Assembly (NCBI GenBank): GCA_021234155.1
Contig: JAJEKV010000002.1
Span: forward strand, 35,196,128 to 35,260,127
Direction: 5' to 3'
Source: Isoetes taiwanensis
Lineage: Eukaryota; Streptophyta; Lycopodiopsida; Isoetales; Isoetaceae
Length of the DNA: 64,000 bases
Made by a program: the position numbers and the translations under genes. Below are positions 33,961-45,885 of this stretch, piece by piece (the first letter of the stretch is position 1; each line of letters begins with the position of its first letter). A model generated the notes under the pieces. It saw only the letters and a program-made list of their open reading frames with translations, was not told where the DNA came from and did not search any database.

Positions 33961-34190
33961 CCTATTCAGAGGTGCAGAATGCACGCAAGTGCAAAAGGGA
34001 ATGGAATTCACTTAAAGGGAATGGAATTCCCATGTGGAAGAGAAGAGGACATTCCTAAAGAGTTAAAATCAATTGCACAACATGTGGCTATAGAATGCAA
34101 AGGTATGCCTTTAGCCCTGAAGGTGATTGGAAAAGCTATGGCAGGAAAAGAATTACGAGAATGGAATGATACACAATATTTACCTTTTCC
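33961..34190 (+). pseudogene. NB-ARC (plant NLR) gene fragment inside CACTA
   Basis: The plus strand reads DIPKELKSIAQHVAIECKG then MPLALKVIGKAMAGKELREW. This is the GLPLA-region of the NB-ARC ATPase domain of plant NLR immune receptors, with the usual helix before it. P-loop, RNBS and MHD motifs are absent, so only about 60 residues were kept. It lies within the CACTA ends and is therefore probably captured host sequence. Confidence 0.8.
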
Positions 34191-34199
34191 TTGTCCGAA

Positions 34200-35920
34200 T
34201 CGCTATCAAGGTAACATACCTCCTGCACATTATAAAAGTAGCGATGAAAAGAGTAATTAAAATAAAAAAGATCCAATATTTACATAGAAACAATACTTAC
34301 CGACTCAATTTCTTTGCCTTTTCTCGATTTCACCTTAAAGATTATGCCCGGACTTGTTCCTTTAACATAATCCATGGCCTTAAACTATATTTAAGACACA
34401 CAAAAGTTTATAATTATGAAAGATTCGAAATGGTCATCAAGAGAAATGCAACCAAATGAGAAACAAAAATCAGTGACACTGAAATGCAAATTTAATGTAC
34501 ACAGATAATCATTGTTTCGCTCCTCCATAGAGTACTATCAATTCCATTATGTCCAATTCCGCCCTGTTTTTCAACTACTCAGTCTATAATATAACAAGCG
34601 ACTACACTTAGATTACAGAAGCCTGCACTAGCAGGCTGCATATAGCAGGCTCCATATAACTGCCCAGTTAGTAATGAAGATAGGAGATGTGTACCTATAT
34701 GTTGTGTACAATGTAACAACATGGCAATTAACTAAGATGCATGATTCCTCAATTAAATCCGCAAGAGATATTGTCATGTGTATGCGTGGGAGACCAAATC
34801 TTTAATTGAATTAGCAAACATGGAAAGCCAAAAGAAGTATTCTAAAATATCAAGAAACCATATAACAAATCCCATGGAGATTAATCTATTTTGTCTCATT
34901 GTTTCATCCGGCCCATCGCTACATTATCTGCACTCTAACAATCCTCATCAACAAGAGACGAGTTTATGTATGGTTAAATAGACTGGAGGTAGTGTTGAGA
35001 TACCAAAGAACAGTTTGAGAATATCTGCATAGGAGTGATGATATTAAAGAAGTAGATCCAGAAACTTGCTAGTTGTTAAGCTATGCAACTTCATTTATTG
35101 GACTTTAAAGAAATCTTTGTCGAAGTCTTCTCAAGTTTGGAAGGCAGCCATCGCAGATACTAAAGCCTTAGCTATACCTTTGAACTAAGGAATACAATTG
35201 CTGTTTTTGTTTTTACTAATCCATCATATATAATTTCGCATTCAACCCAAACTTTCAAGTATTTCCTAGAAGCAGACTTCCTTTTAGAGTAGATTGAACT
35301 CAAAGCCATGCAACAAGTTTAATTTATTCTATCTTCTTCCAATTCAGCTTGAGTTCAAAAAAGCTCTATACTTTGCACTTGAGAATAAATAAGAAAATAG
35401 AAAAGATCGTGAAGCAATTACCTTTTTGGAGCAAAACCTTTTGCCATCATTCTCTTCTTAAAGGTCGATGATATCCACCTTTTTCCAAGATTTCTTGCAG
35501 CATATCATCTGTGGGCATTGAGCCCCAATCTTGAAACTGCCCAATCTTGAAATGTTAGGAAATTTGAGCCAAATAAACTGGGGTTCTAATCTTCGATTGC
35601 CTAGCTAAGTACTTAAACTCATGTGCGGATGATGAGCCCGATAAACGACCTTAAATTTGGGGCGATATGTGAAGTCTAGAAATGATAAAAAACGCCGAAT
35701 CTGCTTGATATCTTATATTAACGTAAGGTGTCTCACTCAACTTCAAGGCTGGGATTCACAAGAAAGTAGACTTTGCTTCTAGATACATGTTCCTAAAAGG
35801 TTATGCTTAATTCAAACGTTACGGATGGCAAACTAATTATTATTTCAAAGACCGCCTTTGATGTTAATCCCCAAGACCGCTACAATTCGCGGATGTACAA
35901 ACAAAATTGAAGATAAGATC
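34200..35920. other. CACTA internal sequence without recognised gene
   Basis: Short frames only. Some sequence may be introns or 3' part of the minus-strand Transposase_24-type gene that ends near here. Confidence 0.35.
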
Positions 35921-36600
35921 AGCAACTTACAAACTTAGTCTTGATTGATGTAAGTCCACCAGAACCAGTTCGCCTTGTTTTCCGTTTGGCAGCAGCATCC
36001 TTTTGACGTTGATAGACTTTGTCACAAGAATCCACAAACCTTTTCCATGACTCCTCATCAACTTGCATTGGCCTTGTTGCATTGCCAGCACGGACATTCC
36101 TTCGCAGGTTATCCCTGATTAACATTCACATAAAGAAAAGGTAAGTTTATTTAAATAAATAATAAGAAAAGTGTGAGGTGATTTCTAACCTCCAATGTCG
36201 CCATCTTTTCTTCAAGAACCTAATAATGTCCATCTCGCTCAATCCATCGCCAAACTGCTCGCGAACATATTTCAATGTCTTTTGAAGATGACGGGTTTTA
36301 TGTCTTTGAAATGCTTATCCACTTCCCTACAAGATAGTTTCAAAGCATCGGTCGCTTTTTCCTCAAACTCTGGCCAGCTTCATCTCTTAATAGCTCTCCT
36401 TTAAAAAAGCAAACCTGAAATTTAAAAATAAAGAGCAATGATATAAACGAGAGCATTTAAAGCAGAGCCACCCAGCTGCAACTCCTGAGAGTAAGTACTC
36501 AACTGAATCAATCTTATTGTGAACTATATCAATAACCTAGATATAAACTGGGCATTCTATGTGTGTTTCATGGCGTAATAAACATGGCGTAGTCTCCCCT

Positions 36601-36725
36601 AGGGTTTCTAAGGAGCATAAGCTTAGCCTGGTTCGTGGGATAGTCCCCGCGGAGAGCAGGGAAATTGATACAAATGCACCTTTTGAATCTGTAAGAGCTG
36701 CTATAAGTCTATTTGGTGACTGTAA
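36601..36725 (+). pseudogene. WEB-family (chloroplast movement) gene fragment inside CACTA
   Basis: The plus strand reads VRGIVPAESREIDTNAPFES then VRAAISLFGD. The E-I-D-T-x-A-P-F-x-S-V-x-A-A-x-S-L-F-G signature marks the N-terminus of plant WEB/WEL coiled-coil proteins, which act in blue-light chloroplast movement and related processes. Only this segment remains. The long coiled coil resumes in a second fragment at 37203. Confidence 0.75.
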
Positions 36726-36945
36726 GTCTATTTGCTGTAAGTCTGCAACAATGCTCCTAAGACCATTTACATTATCTGTAGCTATGACCCTCCGTAATGT
36801 GGTTGGCCAATTGCCATACACACTTTGCCCAATCGCCTCAAGTCCAACCATGCCCTCTACCATGGCCAAGAAATTAGTTCCCAAAATGGTGTCTATAAAC
36901 TCAAAGATGTACCGACCAGAACTTTCTACTCTACCATTCTAGAAA

Positions 36946-37170
36946 ATCCATTTGGGCCTCTAAGACTTATCTAGCTGGATCCAATTGCTGGATTATTATG
37001 GAAACAGATGGCAATCTTGTGCTTTTATGATGGTAACAAGCGTGTTTCTCGGGTCCAAAGAACATCAAGGTTCCGTAATAATTGTTACCTTATGATGCAG
37101 AATGATGGTAATGCAGTAGTTTATAAACCCAATAACAAACCCATTTGAGCCTCTAATACTAATGGTAAGA
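36946..37170 (+). pseudogene. Bulb-type mannose-binding lectin fragment inside CACTA
   Basis: The plus strand reads IWASKTYLAGSNCWI, METDGNLVLYDGNKRV, then NCYLMMQNDGNAVVYK and a TGA before ASNTNGK. The Q-x-D-x-N-x-V-x-Y motif occurs as QNDGNAVVY (exact) and ETDGNLVLY (near), the carbohydrate-binding signature of GNA/B-lectin domains found in lectins and receptor kinases. A stop replaces the conserved Trp (PIWAS to PI-stop-AS). It lies between the two WEB pieces, so the captured segments are mixed. Confidence 0.75.
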
Positions 37171-37202
37171 TGTTCCTTGCTACCACCTCCAATTTTCTAA
37201 AG

Positions 37203-37385
37203 CCTTTGATTCTACAACTGAACCATGTGTATTAAGCGCTGAGTTAGACAAGGTGAGGGCAGAGTTGTTAGCAACCATGGCTGCTGAAGAAAAAGCAAAA
37301 GCAACTGTGTACAGCTGCTTTACATAGAGTGACACAAGAAGCTGATGAAGCAAAACTTGTGGCAGAGAAAGCAAAGGAGAGGGCA
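37203..37385 (+). pseudogene. Coiled-coil (WEB-like) fragment inside CACTA
   Basis: The plus strand reads LSAELDKVRAELLATMAAEE, then after a frame change HRVTQEADEAKLVAEKAKER. Heptad-like Ala/Glu/Lys helix of this type is characteristic of the long WEB coiled coil. With the fragment at 36601 it probably came from one gene, although a generic coiled coil cannot be excluded. Confidence 0.55.
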
Positions 37386-37399
37386 GAATGGTAACAGTA

Positions 37400-38950
37400 A
37401 CAAGAACTAGAAAAGCACACTTATCCCGATGCTTGGATCCTATTTGTCAAGAAAAATCAAGTCTTTCCTAAAAGAATGATTATTATATCTTTCTACGTAA
37501 AAGTTCAAGGTGGTATCTTTTTCATACTCCCCGACAAGGTGAGGGTAAGAAATATGGGAGCCGTTGTCCCCGCCATTATATATAGATCCTGAATTTAATA
37601 TGGCTTTGCCCTCTATGGCCGCCTAAGAGAACAATACCGCAAACAACCTCCACAATAATGTAAACTATGAGTAGAGAATGTGAAGAACTTGTGGAGCTTG
37701 GTGAAGAACTTCGCTTTGCAACTAGGCTGATCCAAAGTTACCTTCATAATTTCCCCACACGTAATTTTACTATCTTGATCTCTCACACCATGTATAACCA
37801 TCTCCTCGATGCAATTTGAAAGGAACTCCCTTGAGGGTTTTGCATTGACCATATGTGTTATCACCCCAAAGAAATGCTTTCGTGGTTATCATCCCTAAGC
37901 CCACATGTGTGATTATCTCAATTCCACAAAATGAAACGTGCAAAGAAATATGGCATAGTAATCGAAAGCACCCGGATCTCGAGCTCCACTTCGGGTGCCA
38001 AAGACCTTTCCAGTTCCTTCCCGACCAAGACAACTTAACTTTATGCTGATCTCATGGCATGGGGGCAGTGGAAAATGTTCACAGCGACGGAATCGAGAGG
38101 GAAAGCCACTTCAAGCTGGAAGGGTGTAGCATCAAATTTAGCCAGCATTATGTTCTGAGACACCCATGGCTTACTTCTGATCATTCTATATAGGAAAGAA
38201 ATTTGAAGCTCCAGGTTCCTATGCTAAGCTGCTACCATTGATGACCTTATCATCTCCTGGTGAAAACTTCTAATGTGGTTCCTGATATCCAGATTTTGTT
38301 ACACAAGGCAACTAGCTCTAATCTAACTTCTTATATAAATCAAAATCATTCTCTGGCTTCTTTTGAAATGCCTTCCATAATTCAGCTGGCTTATTGAGAA
38401 GCTATTTGACTAGGAAAAAGGTTGTTTGGGCTTGACACCTAGCAGCTGAACCATGGCAGAAGTTTCTATGGCACTCCACATATATGTTACCTACAACTTC
38501 AGATTTAATATGTTACTTACCATGATTGAGTGGTTACTTCAGATTGACTGTCAATCTGATTGATTGGTACAGCAGGGTTTCAACTTAGACACCACAATGT
38601 ATTGCTTTCAGATTAGCAAGCTGGATCCCCATCCTAATTCAATCTCCAAGCTGGTAATCCACATACACTTCATAATTCAAGAATACATTGATGAGAGAAC
38701 AGCATAGCAGTAGATTGAGAAAAGAAGCTTGCTTCTTGGATTTGTGGTGATGTTAATAACACCAAAATATTACTGTCTATACTTTATTTTTAACAAGATT
38801 TCTTCCAGTTTATTATCCTGAGTTCGTTTACGGTGGATACAAATTCACAAATCCAAATGGAAAGGGAGGCAGAAGGAAAAACAAAGGTTTAAGTCCGAAA
38901 TCAACGATTTATATGCGTAAGGAAAAACAATGAAATAAACTACAAAACAT
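37400..38950. other. CACTA internal sequence, unassigned
   Basis: Overlapping frames at 37613-38049 on both strands look non-random (minus: EMVIHGVRDQDSKITCGEIM) but match no family I know. It may be further captured sequence. Confidence 0.3.
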
Positions 38951-39798
38951 ACCTCCAATTTGATAATCTCCCCGAATTGTACATTGTATGAAAGATCAAC
39001 TTCAAACTCTTCCTTATCGGGCTTGTTTTTTCAAGATTTGCATCGGGGAATAGGAGTCTTCATTACAGATCCATCGCCCTCCTCGAAGATGACGTAAGAA
39101 GCACTTAAAACAATGTGCTTATTTAAGACAACATTTTTTTTTAGCTCCTTCTTTTGAAGTCTCACTTCGAATGTTGCATGAATTACTTGAGCCTTTGATG
39201 CTTCAACCTAGAAAAGAAAGTAGGCAAGATATCGTAAAAGAAAGTTGCGTTTTATATGGCAAAACGAGATGGAATGGAACATCAAGTCGGGCTTCTAAGT
39301 TTTCTTTGATAAGTCCGCTGTAAGAATGGCATAAATAGGTGAAGTTGATGAAACATGAAGCAAACAATGCTAGAGTTACATAACAGAAAAAGAAACCCAA
39401 AACAAGAACCCAAAAAATGCTGGATTTACATCAAAGAAATAAAAATGCTTACCTTTCCTTTCCTTTCTTTCTCATTTCGAGGTGTTCATTCCTTCCTCTT
39501 AAATCGTCATTGCGCTTCCCAAACGACCTGGATGAGTTATTTGAATCATCATTTGCTGAATTTCTTCGAACACGTTTCTCTAATTCGCTCATTAGAGCAG
39601 TCAGAATATCTCCAGGCACATTTGCAAGGTAACTTTGAAGCCTTTCTCCACTAGAATCGTCCGTTGAGCCCTCCTTATCCTTGCCAGATCCATCACGAGA
39701 CACTGAAAGAAAAACAAAGAAGTAATAAATGTCACCGACTCAGAAACCCTAATCAGAAAATTGTTTATTTCTATTTCTAAATACTTACTGCTGGGCAT

Positions 39799-41320
39799 TT
39801 TGGCGATGGCAAACGAAGCTGGGAATGATAATCGGCGAGCTCAATGCAATCGAATACAGAGAACCAAGCTTTAAGGTAAGAAATCGCGCCATATTTTTTT
39901 TGTTACGAAGATCTTCCATATTTCGTCAGAATATTTCGTCTGTTAGCTCCCATCATTTTTTTTTTCCCTCCTCTTTTTTCTTGCCATTCCTAATCGTAAA
40001 GTAAATACATTAAATCATAGGATTAAATCATAGGATACATGGTAAATGGTTTGGAATATAAGGTCATGATTGTCTACATGGTTTATCTGCACAATACAAA
40101 TATATATATGGTACAAGGTGGCTTAGGGTCATTACACACCACTAGTTACATTAGCTTAAATGTTAAAATTTTAAGATAACCGGATTGACACTTGTTTAGA
40201 TAAAAAAATCTGTTAAAAATCAGGGGTTAATTTTTAACCCGATAGGTTATGTTAAAATTTAAGTTAATCTGCATTCACATGTGATTTTGTTACGTTAACA
40301 TTTAACAATCTGTTAAAACTTTTAACCATTCGTGTCTGAAATTTAGCCCTAGCGTTAGAGCTCATATTTCTCAATTATTAACTCAATTATTCTCATATGC
40401 CCTTTAATAAACTCAAACAATATTTCATATTCATTCTCATATTTCTAATAATGTTAATATGTTGTTTTCTAATGATATGCTCATTCTACATAATATGAAA
40501 GTTATTTTCTGTTAAATCTTGCTTGTAAATGCATTTTTTGAGAGCTAATATACTGCTGTCATTTTTTCAGAGCTTTGTTCCGTAGAAGATGATGTAGATC
40601 CTGAAATTTGGCGTTGATAGAGTTGGTGGTACAAAGTCAGACTACAACACAGGCATGTTTTGCAATTTGCTTATGAACGTCTATTAAGCATTAACTTAGT
40701 ATAGTTGTTGGGGGTTTAAATTCTTAAATATAAGATAATGTAACCAATGGTATGTAAGGGGCCTCCGGGTGGAATATAAACCCTTAGGGCATTATCTTTT
40801 TATTTTGCATATATGTCTACTTTATATCTAAGGTATAAAGATAATTGCTTGGAAGTATACTATTTATTTTCATTTACTTCATTTGATCATGTAAATTATT
40901 GAATAGGTTCAATATGTCGAAGCTCAGAAAGTAGTGGTAATGCCGTGGATAGTCGCTTGCCACGCCAAGATCTTAAGAAAATCATCATCTTCGCCATCAT
41001 TTGAAAGTCAACATCTTCAACGCCTTCATCATCTTGCGAACCTAATAGGAAACGAGCTAGAAGAGACCCAAATAAAGCTTTCTATCTCCATCGCTGGGTC
41101 TTTGTTGGTGCAACAAGTGTAAAGGCAAGACCACTCGCTCGCATCGCGATTCGGCCAAGAACATGAAGTAAAGTTTGGTCTTTGGCAAACGCCACTCAAG
41201 TCAACCCGATGAAGGACATGATCCCTAAACATGATGAAAATGATGTAAGTTGGTTCCTAAAATAATTTTTTTTGTAGAATAAAATTAAAATAAAGTAGAA
41301 TTTTCTTATTTATTGTTCTA
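39799..41320. other. CACTA divergent intergenic region
   Basis: Lies between the start of the minus-strand gene and TNP2. AT-rich, with repeated GTTAAA/TTTAAC motifs near 40150-40340 in both orientations. Plausible shared promoter region. Part of 40890-41260 may hold an upstream TNP2 exon. Confidence 0.4.
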
Positions 41321-41332
41321 TTATATTTGGTC

Positions 41333-44300
41333 TATGTAGTCCTCTCGATGAAGTTTTACCGACTCACATAATGCATTCATTGGTGAGGATGCAATTAATG
41401 ATACCATCAAAAATTTCTTTCCAACAAATGAACAAGCCAATGGTAGCGAAAACGATGATGGTGCACATGCTAGCAATGTAAATGACAACTCATATAGGGA
41501 AAAGGCAAAGATATCTCCGAGGGATGAGGCAAGCACGCCATTATTCCCAAATGCTCGTGTTTCTCGCCTTGCCACTTGTATACTAATCCTAAATCTCCAA
41601 CACAAATTTGGTTGGAGCAACAATAGCCTCTCGAACTTTTTCAGTAACGTAGGTGTAACTCATTTGAATGTTAAAGTTTATTGTATATATGCTTACTTTC
41701 GTTTTCTATAGTTTACTTGATAAAATCTTGCCAGATGGGCATTGTCTCCCAAAGTCTAGGAGGGAGGCTAGAGAGCTATTATGCTCATTTGGACTCTCGA
41801 GTATATAATGTCGTGCATGCATGTGTTAATGATTGTGTTCTATTTTCGCAATGACTATGCAAATGATCGGGCCTTGTCTAAAATGTGGGGAAGCGCGTTA
41901 TGAGGAAGGTAGAAAGACAAAGGTTCCAAGAAAGGTATTACGGCATATGCCTATAATTCCTCGCCTTCGACATATTTTTCGATCACCAACACTAGCAGAC
42001 TTCATGGATTACCATGCACGACATCGTAGCAGGGATGGAAAAATGAGAACTCCTGCAGACGGGGCCTTATGGAAACATATAGAAGAAAAGTGGCCCATTT
42101 TTGAATTGGAACCCCGCAATATAAGGCTTGGATTAGGGATTGATGGTGTTTGCCCATGGGGGACTCAGTCATCCTCACATAGTGTGTGGCCTGTAGCGGT
42201 TGTAAATTATAATATACCACCATGGATGGCTACAAAACCTAGCCATATTATGTTGACTTTGATCATTCCAGGTATGTATGTGTATCATTTCTTTATCCTT
42301 TGTATTTATTTGATCATTCCAAATATTTATTTATGTAGAGTTTCATTTATACTTTCTATTAAGCATGAAATGGCTATTACAGGAAAATATAAAGTGAAAA
42401 ACATGGATGTCTACTTAGAACCTTTAGTAGAAGAACTTGAAATTTTGTGGAAGGGAGTGCACATGTATGACATCTCTAAAACTCCACACGACTTTACATT
42501 TTATGGGATGCTATGCTTTACTCTTCATGACTATCCAGGTTTTTCTGAAGCTTCAGGTATGATATAGTAGGTATTAGTGCAAAATCTATCAAAGTTCAAT
42601 CATTATTCTAATAGTTTATCGTTATTCTCATTGCAGGTCTACAAACAAGCGGTGCATGTGGATGCCCATCTTGTGGGACTAGCTTAACCTCTTACAGGTC
42701 AAAACATCTGAAAAAGCAAATATATTTGGGGTATAAAAAGTACTTGGCTGATGGCCATTCTGCGCGTGGCTCTGACGACACGCCGAAGCCAAAGAGATGG
42801 ACACCCAAGGATTGGTTGGATGCTTGGCAGGAGAAAAATCCCAATGTGGATTACTTGACTGGGTATAGAGATGTCAATGCAAATCTTCCCCCTGGAATGA
42901 AGAGGTTATCTATTTTTTATAGGTTGGAGTATTGGACTGACTTGGAGTTGGTCCATTTACTTGATCCTATGCACATTTTCAAGAATGTTGCTCATTCCCT
43001 TTGGCAGCATTTAACGGGTGAATGGGAAACATTGGCTGCTAGATTGGATCTGAAAGAGCACAACATAAAAAGAAAATATTGGCCCATTGCGAGAAAAGGC
43101 AAGAAGACTCTAATATGGAAACAAGGTGCATGGGTTCTAGGAAAGAAAGAACAAGTTGAAGTGAATAAGAGGATAGCAAAAGTGTGGACACCAACTGGAT
43201 ATGGGGCTTCTTTGAGAAAGGCGTTTACAAAAAAAGGCAGTCTCACTGGGTTGAAGACGCATGATTGGCACAAGTTTCTTCAGGTACACTTTGATTATTG
43301 TACTCTTATTCCTTGCAATAGATTATTTTGCAACATATGCAATGATATTATATGTACTTTTTAAAAGATATACTTCCTTGTGTGATAGGGGACTTCTTGA
43401 CCCCACAAGTAAGGAGCATTATATTTCGATTAGGAAAATTTGCAAGGTGGGTCTCTTCTAAAGAGATCGATGTGGCCGAAATATCAAAAGTGGAGGAGGA
43501 AGTGATTATACTGCTTTGTGACATTGAAAAGGAGTTTCCCACCGCTTTTTTTGACCTACGTGTACTACTAAACAAATTCTATGCAATTATATTATTTTGT
43601 TTTTAGCAAATATACTATAAGTACAATAAACAATGTACTTAATAAACAGGTACATCTGTTGATACATATTCCAAATGAGATAAGGTTGGCAGGACCTGCC
43701 CCTAGTAGATGGATGTTTTTTCTAGAGCGCTACATGAAGGTGCTTAAAAGTTTTGTTCGTCAAATGGCAAAACCAGAGGGTTGCATGGCTGAAGGCCATC
43801 TTGTACAAGAAACGCTACTTTATCTTAATGATATCACTACCTCGTGCCATCCAGATGGTCCTAAGTTGTGGGAGAAAGAAGAACTCAAGGAGATTACATC
43901 AGAAGTATTACAGGGTAATGGTGTAGAACTAAGTCCGAAAGTGATGACATGCATCTTAGCGGTAAGCACGCGTTTGTTCTTAATAATACCGCAAGTTTAC
44001 AACCATGGAGAGACTTGTATGAAATTGCTAAGGAGGATGCACGTAGAAGGCCAACAGATTTATCAATGGGACAACTGTTCCCATGTCATGGATAATACGT
44101 GGTTGTTGGCTCGTATGGACCGAAGCTAAAGATTGTGGTCAAGTTATTCCGTGATGATGATTACGAGCTTGCTCTTGGTTGCATTAGAAAGGTATTATAA
44201 ATCTTTGACCCAAAGTTTCATTTTCTTTATACTATATTACTCATCATTACTATCAATTTGTTTTAGGCACGATTTTATACTTCAATGTGGGCATACGGGC

Positions 44301-44680
44301 AGCATTTTCGCATCAACAGTGTTGATAAGTGTAGGGTTACATTTGATTCAGGAATCAGCTCTGAATTTGAACAAAAAAGTCAATCTAGCAACAGGGATCA
44401 CAACCTTCTGGAGAGTAGCCTAAATTACATGGGAATCTTGACTGACATTATTGAGTTGGATTATCGTAGCTTTCATGTAAATGTTTTGAAGGCACGATGG
44501 TTCAAAGTGGTATGCGAGGTCGTGGCAAGACGGTTAGAACTCATCCATCGATTTCCCAAGTGGATTCTTGAAGGTATTACCGAAATGAAAGAACCTTTTG
44601 TTTTTCCAAGTCGTTGAGCGATATTTATCCACGAGAACCCTAATGATACAAAGTGGTGGATTGTCGCACATTGTCAACCA
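41333..44680 (+). pseudogene. CACTA TNP2-type transposase, multi-exon, decayed
   Basis: Plus-strand exons in order: PRDEASTPLFPNARVSRLAT (about 41510); GHCLPKSRREARELLCSFGL (41735); KVLRHMPIIPRLRHIFRS to NIRLGLGIDGVCPWG and WPVAVVNYNIPPWM (41833-42272, donor GTATGT); MDVYLEPLVEELEILWKG (42384-42540); then CGCPSCGTSLTSYRSKHLKK (42640) and LLDPMHIFKNVAHSLWQHL (42726-43283), where DPMHI matches the catalytic DVMHIEKN box. DUF4218-like parts follow at 43391-43960 (RWMFFLERYMKVLKSFVRQM). A DUF4216-like segment ends the gene at about 44280-44640 (MGILTDIIELDYRSFHVNVL). TNP2 cuts and joins the CACTA ends. Frame breaks near 41800-41870, 44130 and 44620 make it a pseudogene, unless unusual splicing avoids them. 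Confidence 0.85.
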
Positions 44681-45275
44681 AGGGCTCGACGGTAATTGCT
44701 TTTCCCGTAGCTGAAAAAATAATATGGATGAGCTCTCTCGTGGACGTTCATGATGATGATGATTTTGATGATGGTGGTGGTAGTGGTGGTGGTGACGTTC
44801 ATGTTGATGTTGCTAATGATTTTGATGATGGTGGTAGTGGTGGTGGAGGTGGTGACAGTGGTGTTCGTCGGGAGAGTGTTCTAGATATATCTAATGATGT
44901 TGATGACCCATTGTTGCATGACGCAGAAGAAGGAGAACTGGAAGATATTGCCATCAACACCTAAGAGGAAGGTGCGATTTGGGAGATGGTTTGCTTGAGG
45001 ATGATACTAATGAACACGTTCCTTTAGAATCACCATTGGGACTTTCAGAACGAGAGGAGGTTGATAAAGAAACAACTTATGTGCTCCGATCCCCATTTAG
45101 TTCGCCAATCCACATTCATGATCATGATGAGGATTATATTGAAGATGAAGGATCGTTGGACATGTACATGATCATTCTGAAGCAATTAGGGGTTTGGCTC
45201 TTTGTTTATATCTAGATGATGATGAGATAGAGGATATTGAGCATGACCTAATTGAACAAACTGACGTGTTCATGT
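44653..45275 (+). pseudogene. Acidic, Gly-rich C-terminal tail of TNP2 region
   Basis: Two frames (44653-44964 and 44979-45215) encode Asp/Gly repeats (DDDDFDDGGGSGGGDVHVDV) and acidic sequence after the DUF4216 part. Short GGTGGTGG/GATGATGAT runs explain the composition. It may be the transposase C-terminus read through a frame break. Confidence 0.45.
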
Positions 45276-45499
45276 GATTAATCAGCATTTAAGCTTATTA
45301 CTATCACTAAAATGGTACATGTTTTTTATTTGTCTTACCTTCCCAAACACTTTGCTATCTTTTTCATATTCTCAGGTACACCCTTCACCATTACTTATTC
45401 CCCTTCATCTGACTAGTTCTTAGGTATCCAATCCATTGTTGGATTATCTCAAGTAATAGCCCTTGCTACAATAACATATATTTAATGATGTATAAAAGC

Positions 45500-45885
45500 A
45501 TTAAGCAACTCTTGTAGTGACTTAGTTAGAATATAGCTTACAAACTGTTGCAACAACCCATTTAAATTGCGATATAAAGTTGACAAATGCTCCTCAAAAT
45601 CTTGTTGAATATTAGATAAAATTTTGGATAACATTTTGTTATAAGTTTATCGTAACTTAGCTATAATTTTGTTCAAAAGTTGTCGCAATAACCTAATCAA
45701 GTTGCGCTAAAAGGTTGACAAAAGGGGGTCATTGCTTTGATGAAATATTTGACGCTATGCACTAGACACAATTTTGACACAACATAAGCACTTTGTGTCA
45801 AGTTAGTAGCATTTGACACAAAATTGACACTAGATCTACGACTTGTCACAAGGGTTGACACTATATCCCCCATCCTCTTGTAGTG
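45500..45885. repeat. CACTA 3' subterminal repeats
   Basis: Repeated GTTGACA, TTGACACAA, TTTGTGTCAA and TTGTCACAA motifs, mirrored from the 5' end, densest at 45765-45865. The outer end has TIR CTCTTGTAGTG. Confidence 0.75.

Larger units (their letters stand above)
35928..39798 (-). pseudogene. CACTA second gene, Transposase_24-like, multi-exon, decayed
   Basis: The minus strand carries exon-like pieces with GT-AG borders. Exon 1 at 39798 is tiny (ATGCCCAGCA before GTAAGTA). Exon 2 (39703-39455) reads SRDGSGKDKEGSTDDSSGER and LQSYLANVPGDILTALMSEL. Exon 3 (about 39209-38952) reads VEASKAQVIHATFEV and has an in-frame TGA. Exons at about 36414-36190 (SEMDIIRFLKKRWRHWR, with a one-base shift) and 36125-35928 (ESWKRFVDSCDKVYQRQKDA, RTGSGGLTSIKTKF) match the Trp/Lys-rich Transposase_24 (Ptta/En-Spm) domain. 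The gene diverges from TNP2, so they may share a promoter in 39.8-41.3 kb. Host-like fragments lie in its introns on the other strand. Confidence 0.6.
32650..45885 (+). mobile_element. CACTA (En/Spm) DNA transposon inserted in gag
   Basis: The ends are CACTACAAGAG at 32650 and its complement CTCTTGTAGTG at 45875-45885, flanked by TAT on both sides (32647-32649 and 45886-45888), a 3-bp target duplication typical of CACTA elements. Deleting it restores the gag frame. It holds a TNP2-type transposase on the plus strand (41.3-44.7 kb), a divergent Transposase_24-type gene on the minus strand (35.9-39.8 kb), TTGACA(C)-rich subterminal regions, and fragments of plant genes. Stops and shifts in both transposon genes suggest it is not autonomous. 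Confidence 0.95.

Noticed and set aside
36537-36884. A 115-codon minus-strand frame over the WEB fragment
   Set aside because: The plus-strand peptide EIDTNAPFESVRAAISLFG is a recognisable family signature; I could not identify the minus-strand product, although its length leaves some doubt.
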